This document shows positions 45,612 to 56,578 of a stretch of 64,000 nt of DNA, piece after piece. Each line of letters begins with the position of its first letter. The first letter of the stretch is position 1. The position numbers were made by a program, and so were the translations under genes. The stretch is taken from positions 62,001-126,000 of the forward strand of contig CP137323.1 of NCBI GenBank assembly GCA_033182465.1. Direction: 5' to 3'. Origin of the DNA: Sanghuangporus weigelae (lineage: Eukaryota; Basidiomycota; Agaricomycetes; Hymenochaetales; Hymenochaetaceae). The notes under the pieces are model-generated. The model was not told the DNA's origin and did not search any database. It saw only the letters and a program-made list of their open reading frames with translations.

Positions 45612-46324
45612 TTAAAGACGACGACCACGACGACCACCCTAAATGAAGTACAGAGTTAGCAAACTGAGAGAATAAAACAGGTGAGAAAAAGGCAACGCAC
45701 CTTGTGCCTGGTAGAATCGGACGGAACAGGCGTGACGTCCTCAATGCGTCCAATACGCATGCCAGCACGAGCAAGCGCACGCAATGCACTCTGCGCACCG
45801 GGGCCAGGAGACTTGGTGCCCGTCCCACCCGTCGCGCGGAGCTTGATATGCAGCGCCGTAATGCCGACCTCACGGCACCGCGTCGCCACGTCCTGCGCCG
45901 CCAACATCGCCGCGTAGGGCGAGGACTCATCGCGGTCGGCCTTGACTTTCATGCCGCCCGTGACGCGCGAGATGGTCTCACGTCCGGAGAGATCAGTGAC
46001 GTGCACGAAGGTGTCGTTGAAGGAGGCGTAGATGTGTGCTACTCCGAAGACGAGCTCGCCCTCTGCGACTTGCGGACCGAGCTGCACGGTCGTTTCTTCC
46101 TTTGTGACTTTTCCTTTCTTTGGTGCCTGCGGAGGGAGAGGTTAGTGCATGAATAATTGGAATGGTGGATGTATGGGCAGTTTGTCGCTGTAACTCTCCA
46201 TCCGGTCATCACTCGACCAATCCATCCCAATCCAACATCTCGTAGTTCAACTAGCAACTTAATTTCTCCCCAATCCATACCGCTAGCAACAAACAACACG
46301 TATTTAATATGACAAACTCACCAT
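45612..46324 (-). CDS. RPS14: 40S ribosomal protein uS11 (RPS14)
   Basis: Component of the small ribosomal subunit at the platform, contacting 18S rRNA. Exon 1 (46322-46324) is only the ATG. The intron 46127-46321 (195 nt) starts GTGAGT. Exon 2 (45701-46126) gives [60 protein letters not shown] and [20 protein letters not shown], then [20 protein letters not shown]. After intron 45639-45700, exon 3 gives GGRRGRRL and stop, the invariant uS11 end. Complete, near 150 residues as usual. The start-codon-only first exon is a layout seen in ribosomal protein genes and may aid intron-mediated expression. Confidence 0.97.
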
Positions 46325-46915
46325 TTTGTGGTGTGCTGGATGGTCTTGACGAGGACGAGGTGGATGAAGACTTTTGTGTTGCTTGCAGATGACCAAACAG
46401 GGACCGTCGATCACTTGCGCAGATCGGTCGCCCTGCTTCTCACACTCGTAGTTATACTTACTGCATTCTCGTATACTACATTATACTACTTGCATTGCAA
46501 TAAATCCATTCAGCGGTTCATTAATATTCTCGATTTTTCTCCAGCATTATCGTTCTGTTATCCACATATTATTCGGGTCGAGTTTGTTAGATTCAGAATT
46601 GAGGAGTGCTTTTCCGAGTATTTCCCCTTCGGGAAAACTGACCTAAGATGACCTTCCGATAAACAACATGCGACTCAAGGCAATCTACGGATCTGAAGAG
46701 TAATTATCAGGAGAGATTTAAATCAGCGTGTATAAAGAAAAGATCTATTCCGGGAGTCGCCTATCATGATCATGCGATTAGTATAGGGGCTAGCTGGGTG
46801 GGAGAGCATCATACAATAAATACAGCCGCTATATAAATCCACTCATCTCTTGTCTCTTGTCAAGACAGATTCCTTTACTACTGACAGAACACACACTTGA
46901 AGTTGACTGCTCATC
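46325..46915. other. Divergent promoter region
   Basis: Between RPS14 (minus) and the cyanase-like gene (plus). Carries the RPS14 promoter and a TATA box for the plus-strand gene at 46830. Confidence 0.45.
46830..46838 (+). promoter_or_regulatory. TATA box candidate
   Basis: TATATAAAT 86 bases before the ATG at 46916. Confidence 0.5.
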
Positions 46916-47307
46916 ATGGCACCTAACCCGACTTGCTCTGCCCTTGCTGCTGCTAAAGATAAGAAGGGCTTGTCCTATGCGCAGATCGCGTCTGCTCTGG
47001 GAGAGCCGGAGCAGCATGTTATCGATGGTGCGTAGATCCCGCCTTTCTGGTCTATCTTGCTTGCCCTTCTTGCCCGTTCGTCTTTGGTGGTGTGGGGATG
47101 AGACTGACGGGTGTCCGCTTGTTGTCGCTTTGCCAGTCTGCACGGGAAACAAGAGACCCACGGATGCTGAGTTTGATGCTCTGGCCCGCGTTCTGGACAT
47201 TAAGGAGGTGGGTCGACTATATGAATTTGCAAAGAGCTCTGAGCTGACGTGTGCTGTTATGGTCGCCGTAGCGTCCTCCCCATGAAGGCGTGCACTCCAC
47301 GACCTAA
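46916..47307 (+). CDS. Small cyanase-like helix-turn-helix protein, lacks the catalytic domain
   Basis: Resembles only the N-terminal helical domain of cyanate hydratase. Exon 1 (46916-47027) gives MAPNPTCSALAAAKDKKGLS and YAQIASALGEPEQHVIDV. Exon 2 (47137-47207) gives CTGNKRPTDAEFDALARVLD and IKE. Exon 3 (47272-47307) gives RPPHEGVHSTT and stop. The introns are 47028-47136 and 47208-47271. The product is about 72 residues against about 150-160 for full cyanase, and no C-terminal domain with the Arg/Glu/Ser catalytic set follows. If the second intron is kept, the frame runs on to a stop at 47285 instead. It is a DNA-binding-like fold in shape, but in cyanase this domain serves oligomerisation, so the role is unknown. 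Confidence 0.7.
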
Positions 47308-48498
47308 TTCATGTTCGTCGGACATCGAGCGACAGCTGATCAGTCGGTGTATTCGGTGGAAAGAAGGCGAGGTGGAAATAAGCACGAATGAATTTGTTTT
47401 AACAACAATCAATCAATCAGTCTGAAGAAGACGATGCGTGTATGCTGCTGAAGTAAGAGCCTGATTATGTGATTTCTTGCCGCGGTCGTTACTAGACTAC
47501 ATCTCCTTCCTTCCTTCGACTGGAACCACGATCATAAAGGAGGCTTACAGCATACTTGCCCAGGGACAAGAACAACCCGGAGATGAAGCTGTCCATCTTT
47601 CGAAAAGTTCAATGCCAGCAGTCACTGAAACACTTCTTGATCGTGCACTCCAACTGCCAAAAGTAACGCCAGGACTCCTCGATACGATATAACTTTTCGA
47701 ATGGTTCGCATGATCCTATTTAAAACCATTCAGTGCCACAATGCCGCATTGCAGCCTCAGTACCGAGATCCGTGCCTCTATTGGATGCCTTGGATAGATG
47801 CGGTGCCTCGGTGCCGCCGCTCTGCCGTTTGGATGAGGGATATGAAATCTGTCTCGCGTGCTCGAAACTGGCGTTTTTGCAATCTTTACTGATGCTGATG
47901 ATGAGCAGGACATATCATTTGATATATTTGTTAGAACGACTCTGGCGAGGCAATTCTTCTCTCATTCTTGTCGCCTTCGCCTTCTCCAGAACGAAGTGTC
48001 CGATAAGTATGTTTTCTATTCTCTTTTACATGACGACAGAAGTAACTTGCTTCTAATGTGCTGAGATTATGTATACGCGCTCTATCTTGGTTGAGCGCGG
48101 CTCGCACTACTTTAGCAACCTTCTTTGATTTTTCAATATCAGATCCATCACGCTTCGCCCATCTTGACGGTGTTACGCGGTCAAGAACTGGCAAATCCGC
48201 GCAACGGACGTCCTCTCTCGACACGTATAGAAATGGACCAACGGAAAACGCGATCAAGCGCACCTGTCTCAGTATTCACTTTCCACGCTGTCTTCTTTGA
48301 TTCCCAGCTCGATTGAACTTTAAACGTCTACGGAACTATCGCTCATCCCGCGGTTCGCAAAGTCTCTCACTCAATACGTTCCTTAGGGCTGCTTTTTAAG
48401 AGCGCCTGAGCGTTCGACCCTTACATACCACTGCCCTATCCCCTTACCTCCTATCTAAATCTCGACTCCTAGCTAGCCTAGGAAAGGCTCAAAGTGTT
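47308..48498. other. Gene-poor stretch
   Basis: Plus-strand frames at 47477-47692 (PKVTPGLLDTI) and about 47733-48064 (FTDADDEQDISFDIFVR) look partly coding but carry no domain I know and do not join cleanly. They could be remnants of a gene. The last 200 bases probably hold the promoter of the first array gene. Confidence 0.35.
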
Positions 48499-50446
48499 AT
48501 GGCTTCTACGAACGCGTCCGTGCCAGCGGTCTCGGAACGGCCTGTTATTCACCTTGATGATTCGCTCGGTGCTGCATTCATCGGTCTCTTATTCGCTGCA
48601 ATGTGAGTTCGCACCTGAAATTATTACTTATGTCCTTATGCCGACACTTTATCCTTTTGAAATCTAAAGTCTATTCGGAGTCACGAATGTCCAATCGCTC
48701 ATTTACTATCAAAATTCGACGCGGGACCCACTGCATATGAAATGGACGGTACGAATCATTTTGTGTGCTGTATACACCGAGATGATGACGTTATGCGAAT
48801 TATGCGAATCGTTTCAGATCGCGTTCCTTTGGTAAATATGTTTGGTTTGGCGGAACTGAAGTGCACTGCTAATCACCTCGCAATGACAGGGTGCTTGACA
48901 CACTTCACCTCGCTCTTATCTCGCATACTATGTACTTCTACATGGTCACGAATTTCACCAACCTGCTTACCATCACTGACCCAACTTGGAGTTTATGTGT
49001 ACGTCTATCTCAATGTTCTTTATTTTTCGAGATCACAGTGCTCACGTTCTTCACTAGTTGCATGTTATTGTGACTGTATGTATCTTGATTCTTTCGATCC
49101 ATACGGAAAGCTTATATCGCTTTTCTTTGTAGACTTTTAGCGACTTCATCGTTCGTCTGTATGTCGATTCTTAAGAGCCACTGTCTCAGCTTCTGATAAC
49201 CATTGTAGATTTTACGCTCGCCGAGTATGGATCAGTGAGCCATCGTCTTGTTTTGACCTTCTGCGATCTGATTTCTTTCCCCCCTCAAGTGAGCAAACGA
49301 AACTGGTTCCTGACTTCAGGAGTTGTGAGTGTGAAGACAGAAGATAGGGCATGATAACTTACAATCCTATTTGCCAACAGTTGATCTTCACTTCCGTGAC
49401 GTTCAGTGAGTTCAATTGATTCTCTGGTTTTGAAGTATGTTAAAGCTCATTGGCTATGTCTGCAGTATCCGGACTTGGATTTGGCATCAAGATGTTAGTG
49501 AGATCCGCAGAACATCTCGATGAAGCATTCAGATCTAATGCTAGCACCATAGATTCTCGTACAGCTCCACGCTCGAATTCACCAAACTTTCCGTATGTGC
49601 TCCATCATCTTTCTCCTTTACATATGACATTAAATAGTGTTTTGTCATTGTAGTGGGTCTTGTATACCAGCCTTGGCTCGGCCGTTGCAGCGGATATCTG
49701 GGTAGCCACCACATTATGTTTCTTCTTGGCCAGAAGCAGGAGTGGGTTCAAGTCGTAAGTATTCAAGATTTCCAGACATGACTAGTAACGATGGTTGAAT
49801 CCGTACTTGTCAGGACCGATACGAAAGTCAATGCTCTGATCTTGTATATCATCAACACCGGCTTGTTCACGAGTCTCTGCGCTACCGCATCCTTCGTCAC
49901 GGTTCGTCTCCTCATCTAGATCCTTTTATCAAAGTCAGCAACTGATTTTGTAATACATTCTTTCTCAGTTCGCAGTCATGCCGCATAACTATATCTTCAT
50001 CGGTTTTTATTTCAGTCTCCCGAAACGTAAGCTATTCTTGTTTTCTCTTGTGTTACCTGAGCTTAAGTTTTGACCTATCAGTGTACTTCAATGCCCTCCT
50101 CGCTATGTTGAATGCCCGCGAGAGGCTACGGGAGGGGTCTAGTAACTCGGGATCAAGTGGAGGTGGTGGTGCATACCGACTGCCGCGTATCTTGAGCGTC
50201 TCTTCTCCAGGAACTACGAAACATGCAGGTTCATTCGGGACGGTTGTCCCAGCCTCTCCAGCACGGAACGAGTTCAATATTGGTGATAAGGTGCGTAATC
50301 ATCACTCATTTCTCTTGCGCGTCTGATGGAGTGAATTGGATGAATGGTAGGAGAATCACACTCTGGCGGTTACCGTGCGAACGGAGACGAACTACCATAC
50401 GGACGAGTCGTCGTCGGACCGGTACACGTCTGTTCTGCCACTGTGA
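48499..50446 (+). CDS. DUF6534-domain membrane protein, array copy 1
   Basis: First of four tandem paralogues. MASTNASVPAVSERPVIHLD runs into DSLGAAFIGLLFAAMLFGV across an intron, then LIYYQNSTRDPLHMKWT, VLDTLHLALISHTMYFYMVT, TFSDFIVRLFY, VSGLGFGIKM, LYTSLGSAVAADIWVATTLC and FFLARSRSGFKS. The DUF6534 core follows as TDTKVNALILYIINTGLFTS and AVMPHNYIFIGFYFSLPK. The last exons give YFNALLAMLNARERLREGSS and a polar tail ending SSSDRYTSVLPL. About seven membrane segments. All exons are open, so this copy looks functional. The family function is unknown. Confidence 0.85.
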
Positions 50447-51766
50447 ATATTGACATAGTTAGGATGTGACATTGAATTTTGCTTGCTCTCTGTGCTTATA
50501 CTTGTGCCAGTATTTTTCGTATATGGGCGATTGAATGAATACCCCATTATTGTTATTATTTTCGTGTCCGATAGAATAAAATGCGCCGATCATCGACAGA
50601 ACGTGCGCCAGAACGCTTGATCTAATCTTCCGATGGGGTAATCAGCTCTTACCTCGACCTCAGGCTTCTCCAGCCGTTCGTGCATCACTTCTATGTACAA
50701 CTTTCACAAAGCCTTGGAGGTGCGCATGTCTGTCTGGATAGATCGCGTATCCACGCATCGGGTGAAGTACAAGCTAAGTAAGACTGTTGATCCTTTCTGA
50801 TCTGGGACTTTGTTAATGACTTGGCCTTTCTCCATCAAGCAGGCGGACTGTGGGGAGAAAACTCACCCTGACAAGGTTTCCTGAAATAATACAGTGTGAT
50901 ATTTGTTCTCTTATGCAATCCCGCTCTGATCAGTCTCTAACTTCCCATTTTGGAAGAGGTAATTAAGACTAAGTAGCGTACCCATTCAAGATAGTCGAGT
51001 CCTCTGCATATTTCGGTGTGCAACGGTGAGCCATATATATCTTCAATTTCATTGGGTTTCCTGCCATCTTTTTGTCCCTTTACCAATTCTTTCCAGAGTC
51101 CAATTCAGTTCGTCATGGCGGCAGGGTCGAGTAATCTTTTGCTTATTCTGGTCTTCATCAAGCAGGATCTGCCTCTTCACAGACTTATCATTTACCGTAA
51201 TCGTACGTAAAATATTCCGGAATCGGACTTGGTTCAGATCTTCAATTCCATCGCTTGACGACGGAGTTTCTTTTCCTTCGCTATTCAAATTTCAATTCAT
51301 TACCTATTGTCACGTGCCTCAAATTCTTTTCTATCTATCCATTCCAACGAATCATCGCTTGCTGCTTTAACCAGGACCGTCATCTTCCTAGGCTAGGTGT
51401 CATCCAGACAGAGGAAGTTCCCCTTTTGCGGTGCCTACAGAGTCACAGCCCTCAGCGGATTTAGCACGGAGAGTGCTGCGAGGGTGCCTTCTCTCGCTTC
51501 TCGTTTCTTAGAAACCTTTCTCGGTGAAAATATACTTACAAGCAAGTTCTGCGGTCGACCGGTCTCCGTTTTCTTCGCCATACACTGCTTGTGGCTTCTC
51601 CCACATATCCGCTCTCGCTCCGCCTCATAAGAACACTTGTGTCCTATGGCTCGTTGCGTTTGTCCTCTAGATCGCCATTAGCTTCGCAGAACATACGCTC
51701 TTAACACATCTTATCTTGCGAACGAATACGAATATTGCCACTGGAACGAGATTTTTGTTTCGTGGC
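50447..51766. other. Spacer between array copies 1 and 2
   Basis: About 1.3 kb, pyrimidine-rich on the plus strand near 51030-51600, with no gene I can support. Confidence 0.4.
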
Positions 51767-53670
51767 ATGGCGACTACAAATGCGACGTCGCCATCAACTG
51801 AGGAAACGGCCCGCGTTCATCTTGACGATTCATTAGGCGCTGCTTTCGTTGGGCTGATATTGGCAGCCGTGTACGTTTCCTTGCATTTACTTGTTTGCTT
51901 TCTGCTGTGCTTAAAGATTGTTCTGTTCAGCCTATTTGGCGTTACAAATGTCCAGTACCTCATCTTCAGCCAGACCTCTAAAGATCCTAGATTTATGAAA
52001 TGGACAGTGAGGACGGGTTGTTTTCGGTAAAAACTATGCATATTGACGACTTGGACGTTTAAGATTGCTTTCTTGTGGTGCGCACTGCGCTTGTCTGGCA
52101 TAGTGGGTCGTTCGACTGACTGATCAACTGAATCACTCCTCTACTAGGTGCCTCGATGTGCTTCATCTCATTCTAATTTCACATTCCATGTACTGCTATC
52201 TTGTGACGAACTTCACCAATCTTGAGATCATTAGCGTTCCTGACTGGAGTTTATGTGTATGTGTTATCTCGTGTCCTAAAAATAGTAAAACTTACTGTTG
52301 CATTTAGGCACATGTTCTTGTAACTGTAAGTATGTCTGAGGCTTCTCTGATGCTCACCGAGCTTTTATCTTTTTTCGTTATAGACGCTTGGAGATTTCAT
52401 CGTTCGTTTGTAAGTGACGCCGTTCAAGTTGCTGTTCTGCCAAACCACAATCTAATTACGTCACAGATTTTACGCTTGGCGAGTCTGGGTCGGTAAGTTG
52501 GGAGGTGTGAGTTTATAGGCCTTGCTCATCTCATCCTTCATCCAGTGAGCCATAGGAACCGTTTCCTTACTCTCGGTGTTGTGAGTGAAGAATGAGAAAG
52601 ACGTCGAGACATTGCTCATTTCGTGAATAGCTGGTGTTTGCATCCGTGACATTCGGTACGCAGTTCAAATTGTATGTGAGTAGAATTTCCTAATTTCTCG
52701 GCCATAAGTTTCAGGATTGGGCTTCGGAATCAAGATGTAGGTTCTATGGTGCAAGTCTAAGAGTAGGGAATAATTCCTCTGCAGCTTCTCCTATGATTCG
52801 ATGCTGCAGTTTACCAATATTTCTGTGCGTGTCCATAATAGTTGTTTTCCTTGGTGTGGGTTAATTCTTTACGCTTCGTGATAGTGGGTTTTATACACTA
52901 GCCTTGGCTCGGCTGTAATAGCGGACGGATGGGTCGCGGCCTCCTTGTGCTTCTTCCTGGCTCGGAACAGAACAGGATTCAAGTCGTGAGTGACAAGTTT
53001 CTCTTTTCGTGCAGTGATTCGTCTGATTTCACTCTCTAGAACCGATTCTGTAGTCAACTCGCTGATTATCTATGTCATCAATACTGGCCTCTTTACGAGC
53101 TTCTGTGCTACCGCCTGCTTTGTTTCGGTCGGTCGTCTCATCATATGTGCGTTTGTGATCAAATCTGATTTTTCTGATAGTTCGCAGTCATGCCTCACAA
53201 CTATATCTTCATCGCCTTCTATTTCTGTCTTCCTAAGCGTGCGCGTCTAATTGACTTAGGCAGATAAGCAACGGACTGATTATGAATGCCGACTATAGTG
53301 TACTTCAACGCACTCCTCGCCATGCTCAACGCGCGCGAGCGACTTCGTGACGGATTGAGTAATGGTGAATCGGGAGCAAGCTCCTATCGAATGTCGCACA
53401 TCATTAGTACTAGTATCAACTTGCCGGTGGCTTCGAAGTCGACGACAGCGTCCTTCGGGACGATCGGATACATCCCACCATCTCCTTCCTTACCTATCGT
53501 TGATAGCGAGTTCAATCTTTCTAACAAGGTGCTCCTGAGTTCCATCATGTTGGTAACTTGCACTAAATATATTCGCATAGGAGAATCAGACTCTATCACT
53601 CACGGCGAGAGTGCGGACGGATTCCGACTATCGTACCGATGAGCCCTCGGGCGGGCACAAAATTACATAA
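51767..53670 (+). CDS. DUF6534-domain membrane protein, array copy 2
   Basis: Closest to copy 1 by eye. MATTNATSPSTEETARVHLD leads to DSLGAAFVGLILAAVLFGVT, VQYLIFSQTSKDPRFMKWT, CLDVLHLILISHSMYCYLVT, GLGFGIKM, LYTSLGSAVIADGWVAASLC and FFLARNRTGFKS. The core reads TDSVVNSLIIYVINTGLFTS and AVMPHNYIFIAFYFCLPK. The tail runs YFNALLAMLNARERLRDGLS to RTDEPSGGHKIT. An upstream in-frame ATG at 51716 would add 17 residues; I prefer 51767 because it aligns with copy 1. Appears intact. Confidence 0.83.
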
Positions 53671-54086
53671 CCCTGGTGAAGTGTCGACGCGTATGAGTCG
53701 CTTTATTTTACCGGTACTTGCTGCGCCCCTCTCTTTCCTGTTACTATTGTTTGTTCAGTGCGTATAATACTAATGCATCAATGTGCCGCTTCTGATCTAT
53801 ATCAGAACATCAGACGAGATGAAGGCGGATTGGGAGGCAGATGAACTTGTGATCTAGGTCCACGTCCCATTTACCCATGACTGCTTTTTTTGCCTCAGTA
53901 TCAGATGTCCGGCGGTGTAGCATCTAATTTTTTTTTGAAATTGTGTACGTGCACTGGGCGCAGTTGATCAAGCACCCATAGTAAAATCATTCTTCTTCGC
54001 CATTCAGAAAAATGACCGAGTATCGCATTTAAGCCCAATTTCTGCGAGGTTGTTGTCCTTTAGCGAAGTATCATCATTACCTCCCC
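53671..54086. other. Spacer between array copies 2 and 3
   Basis: Non-coding. Its right half resembles the sequence upstream of copy 4 (near 56240-56578), showing that the promoter region was duplicated with the gene. Confidence 0.5.
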
Positions 54087-55810
54087 ATGATGCAGGTGAT
54101 ATCGACAAATTCGACTAGTCATGAATCTCTTGCTGATGTGACTGCGACCGTCCACATCAAACTCGATGACTCACTTGGCGCTGTGCTCCTTGGCCTCATA
54201 TTCGCTTCCATGTATGCTGTCATTGATTGCACCATTTCTGCACGATCATTACTCACTGTGCTTCAGTCTGTTTGGTATAGCAAATGTCCAGACTCTCATT
54301 TATTATCAAAACTCTGCAAACGACTCAAAGTATATGAAGTGGACAGTGAGATTCATACAATCTTATAGAGTGCAGATTTGATTTATGAGCACTTTGAAAG
54401 GTCATGGTTCTATGGTACGTGAAATGCAGTGCGCTTTGATACACTGACACAATCTATTCAGGTTGCTCGATGCATTCCATCTTGCCTTAATTTCGCACGC
54501 TATCTATCGATATCTTGTGACCGACTTCGGTAGCCTTATTGCCATTTCGAAGCCCGATTGGAGCCTATGTGTTCGTTGGATGCCCTTTTCAGCTGTTATG
54601 TTTACTTACTTTAACTTCAGTTGCAGGTTATTGTGTCGGTCAGGACAACCTTCAGTCTCTATGAACTATCCTCACTACAGACTCTTTAGACTTTGACAGC
54701 TTGCACGATTTCTTTGTATGTCCATAAGACTGATATACGATGCTTGTGTTGACATATTCGTGTCGAAGGTTTTACGCATATCGCGTATGGATCAGTGAGT
54801 CCGTTTAGTAGAAGTACCATGGCGAGTCACTCAACCGACTTCTACAGTGAGCAATAAGAACCGGCTACTGACATTCGCAGCGGTGAGTATTCATGCATAT
54901 CCACTTAATCTAGGCATCTACTAGATAAATGCATAAATAGCTAGCACTCAACCTGGTCGAATTTGGTGAGCTCTGCAACCACGAGCTCCAGAAAAAGTAT
55001 TGAACTTTACTTTCATCAAGTGTCCGGAATGGCATTCGGAATAAAAACGTTAGAGAGTAAAAGTTCCAGGATCAAGAACAGGCATATTAAAATTTACTTT
55101 TTCAACAGCTTTACGTTAGATTCAGTTCTCGAAGTTTCAAAAATTAACGTATGCACTTTCAAAACTTCTCTATGTGTTTGCATTCACATCCTGAAGTGGC
55201 TAGGATATATGAGCCTAGGCTCGGCTGTTGCATCAGATCTTTGGTGCTCAGTGTGTCTCTGCTATTATCTAGCAAAGGACAGGACTGGATTCAAAGCGTA
55301 AGCACTATAAATTAAACATGCAAGCTGTATGGCCGCTCACAAGAAAGACAGGACCGATACAAAACTTAATACACTCATGCTATACATTATCAGCACCGGC
55401 TTACTCACGGGCCTATGTTCTATCTGCAGTCTAGTTCTGGTTTGCGAGTCAGTTGCATCACATTTCAAACTGAGCTCATGTTACTATAAACAGCTTGCGG
55501 CTATGCCTTACAGCTATGCCGACGTTGCTGTAAACTTCTGTGTTTCCAAGCGTAAGCTTGTCTTCCTAGCATGTTTCTCGGCAGATACTGATTGTCTATC
55601 TTAGTTTACTTCAACGCGCTACTCGCCATGCTTAACTCTCGGAACTATCTGCGCGAGAGAACTTCTGGCAGATCATCTGACCAGGGTATATATCGGCTTC
55701 CGCAGATTGTCAATATTGGTAAACCAGCAAGCTCAGAACACGAGACATCGCCTAGCGCGATACGAGCAACTTCTGATAAGATACTAGGCTCAGGCTACAA
55801 GGAATGTTAG
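54087..55810 (+). CDS. DUF6534-domain membrane protein, array copy 3
   Basis: MMQVISTNSTSHESLADVTA, then KLDDSLGAVLLGLIFASM, LFGIANVQTLIYYQNSANDS, LLDAFHLALISHAIYRYLVT, FYAYRVWI, VSGMAFGIKT, YMSLGSAVASDLWCSVCLCY and YLAKDRTGFKA. The core is TDTKLNTLMLYIISTGLLTG with LAAMPYSYADVAVNFCVSKR, then YFNALLAMLNSRNYLRERTS and the end ILGSGYKEC. It is more diverged in the last membrane helix than copies 1 and 2, and several splice sites are less clear. Very close to copy 4, including the leader. Confidence 0.75.
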
Positions 55811-56578
55811 TTCTTGTCATCCAGCTTTTTCTAGTTTCGGATCGGTCTGTTCGCTAACTTAATCTACAGGGAAATAAACATGCCTGTCGTCGTTCTGAAT
55901 TGGTCCTGGCCTTGAGAGCAATCACGCTCTGCTCTGCTCTTCTCGGCATCAAAGGTTATAGTATTTATGGCATTGTACGGGTTCGTCGTTCTTAGAATGT
56001 ATTTTTAATCTCTCCTGCACCATTTTGGAAGCGAGTTTCGCCTTACCGATACGTACGACTGTTTGAAATGGTGTGGATTTTAGAAATTTAACTGCCGTGG
56101 ATGATACTTTTAAGAGTACCGGGTTCTTACTGAGGGTGCGAACCGGCCGATAGTTGTTACCGATGCGCTAACGGGCTCTGGCCAATCCTGATATGTTGGC
56201 GACTAATACATTCTGCGGTGCTTTATTTCGTGCTATTGTTGTCCGTCCAGTAAGTGTAGCATTAATGCATCAAAGGATCGCTTCCAATCTACGTCAAAAA
56301 TTCAATGACATCAATTGTATCTACTGGAAGTTGATGAATTTGTAGTCCAGCTTCACATTCCATTTGTGCTGACTACGCCACAATATCAGATGCTTGATGT
56401 TATGATATGGGATCCTGTTGAAAATACGGCGTGTGTCGGCGGTTATTTGATCCGATGCATAGGCCAAAACGATTGATTGTATTCTTCGCGTTTCAGACTC
56501 GGAAGGTTTCCCAAGATTTATATTTAACTCCAAGGTCCGCAAGGTTGTTGTCATTCAACGAAGTATCATCATCCCCCT
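55811..56578. other. Spacer between array copies 3 and 4
   Basis: Non-coding. Contains the duplicated upstream segment shared with copy 3, including AACGAAGTATCATCATC just before the start codon. Confidence 0.5.

Noticed and set aside
47477-48310. A multi-exon gene left of the DUF6534 array
   Set aside because: Fragments look partly coding, but I could not connect them with credible splice sites and recognise no family.
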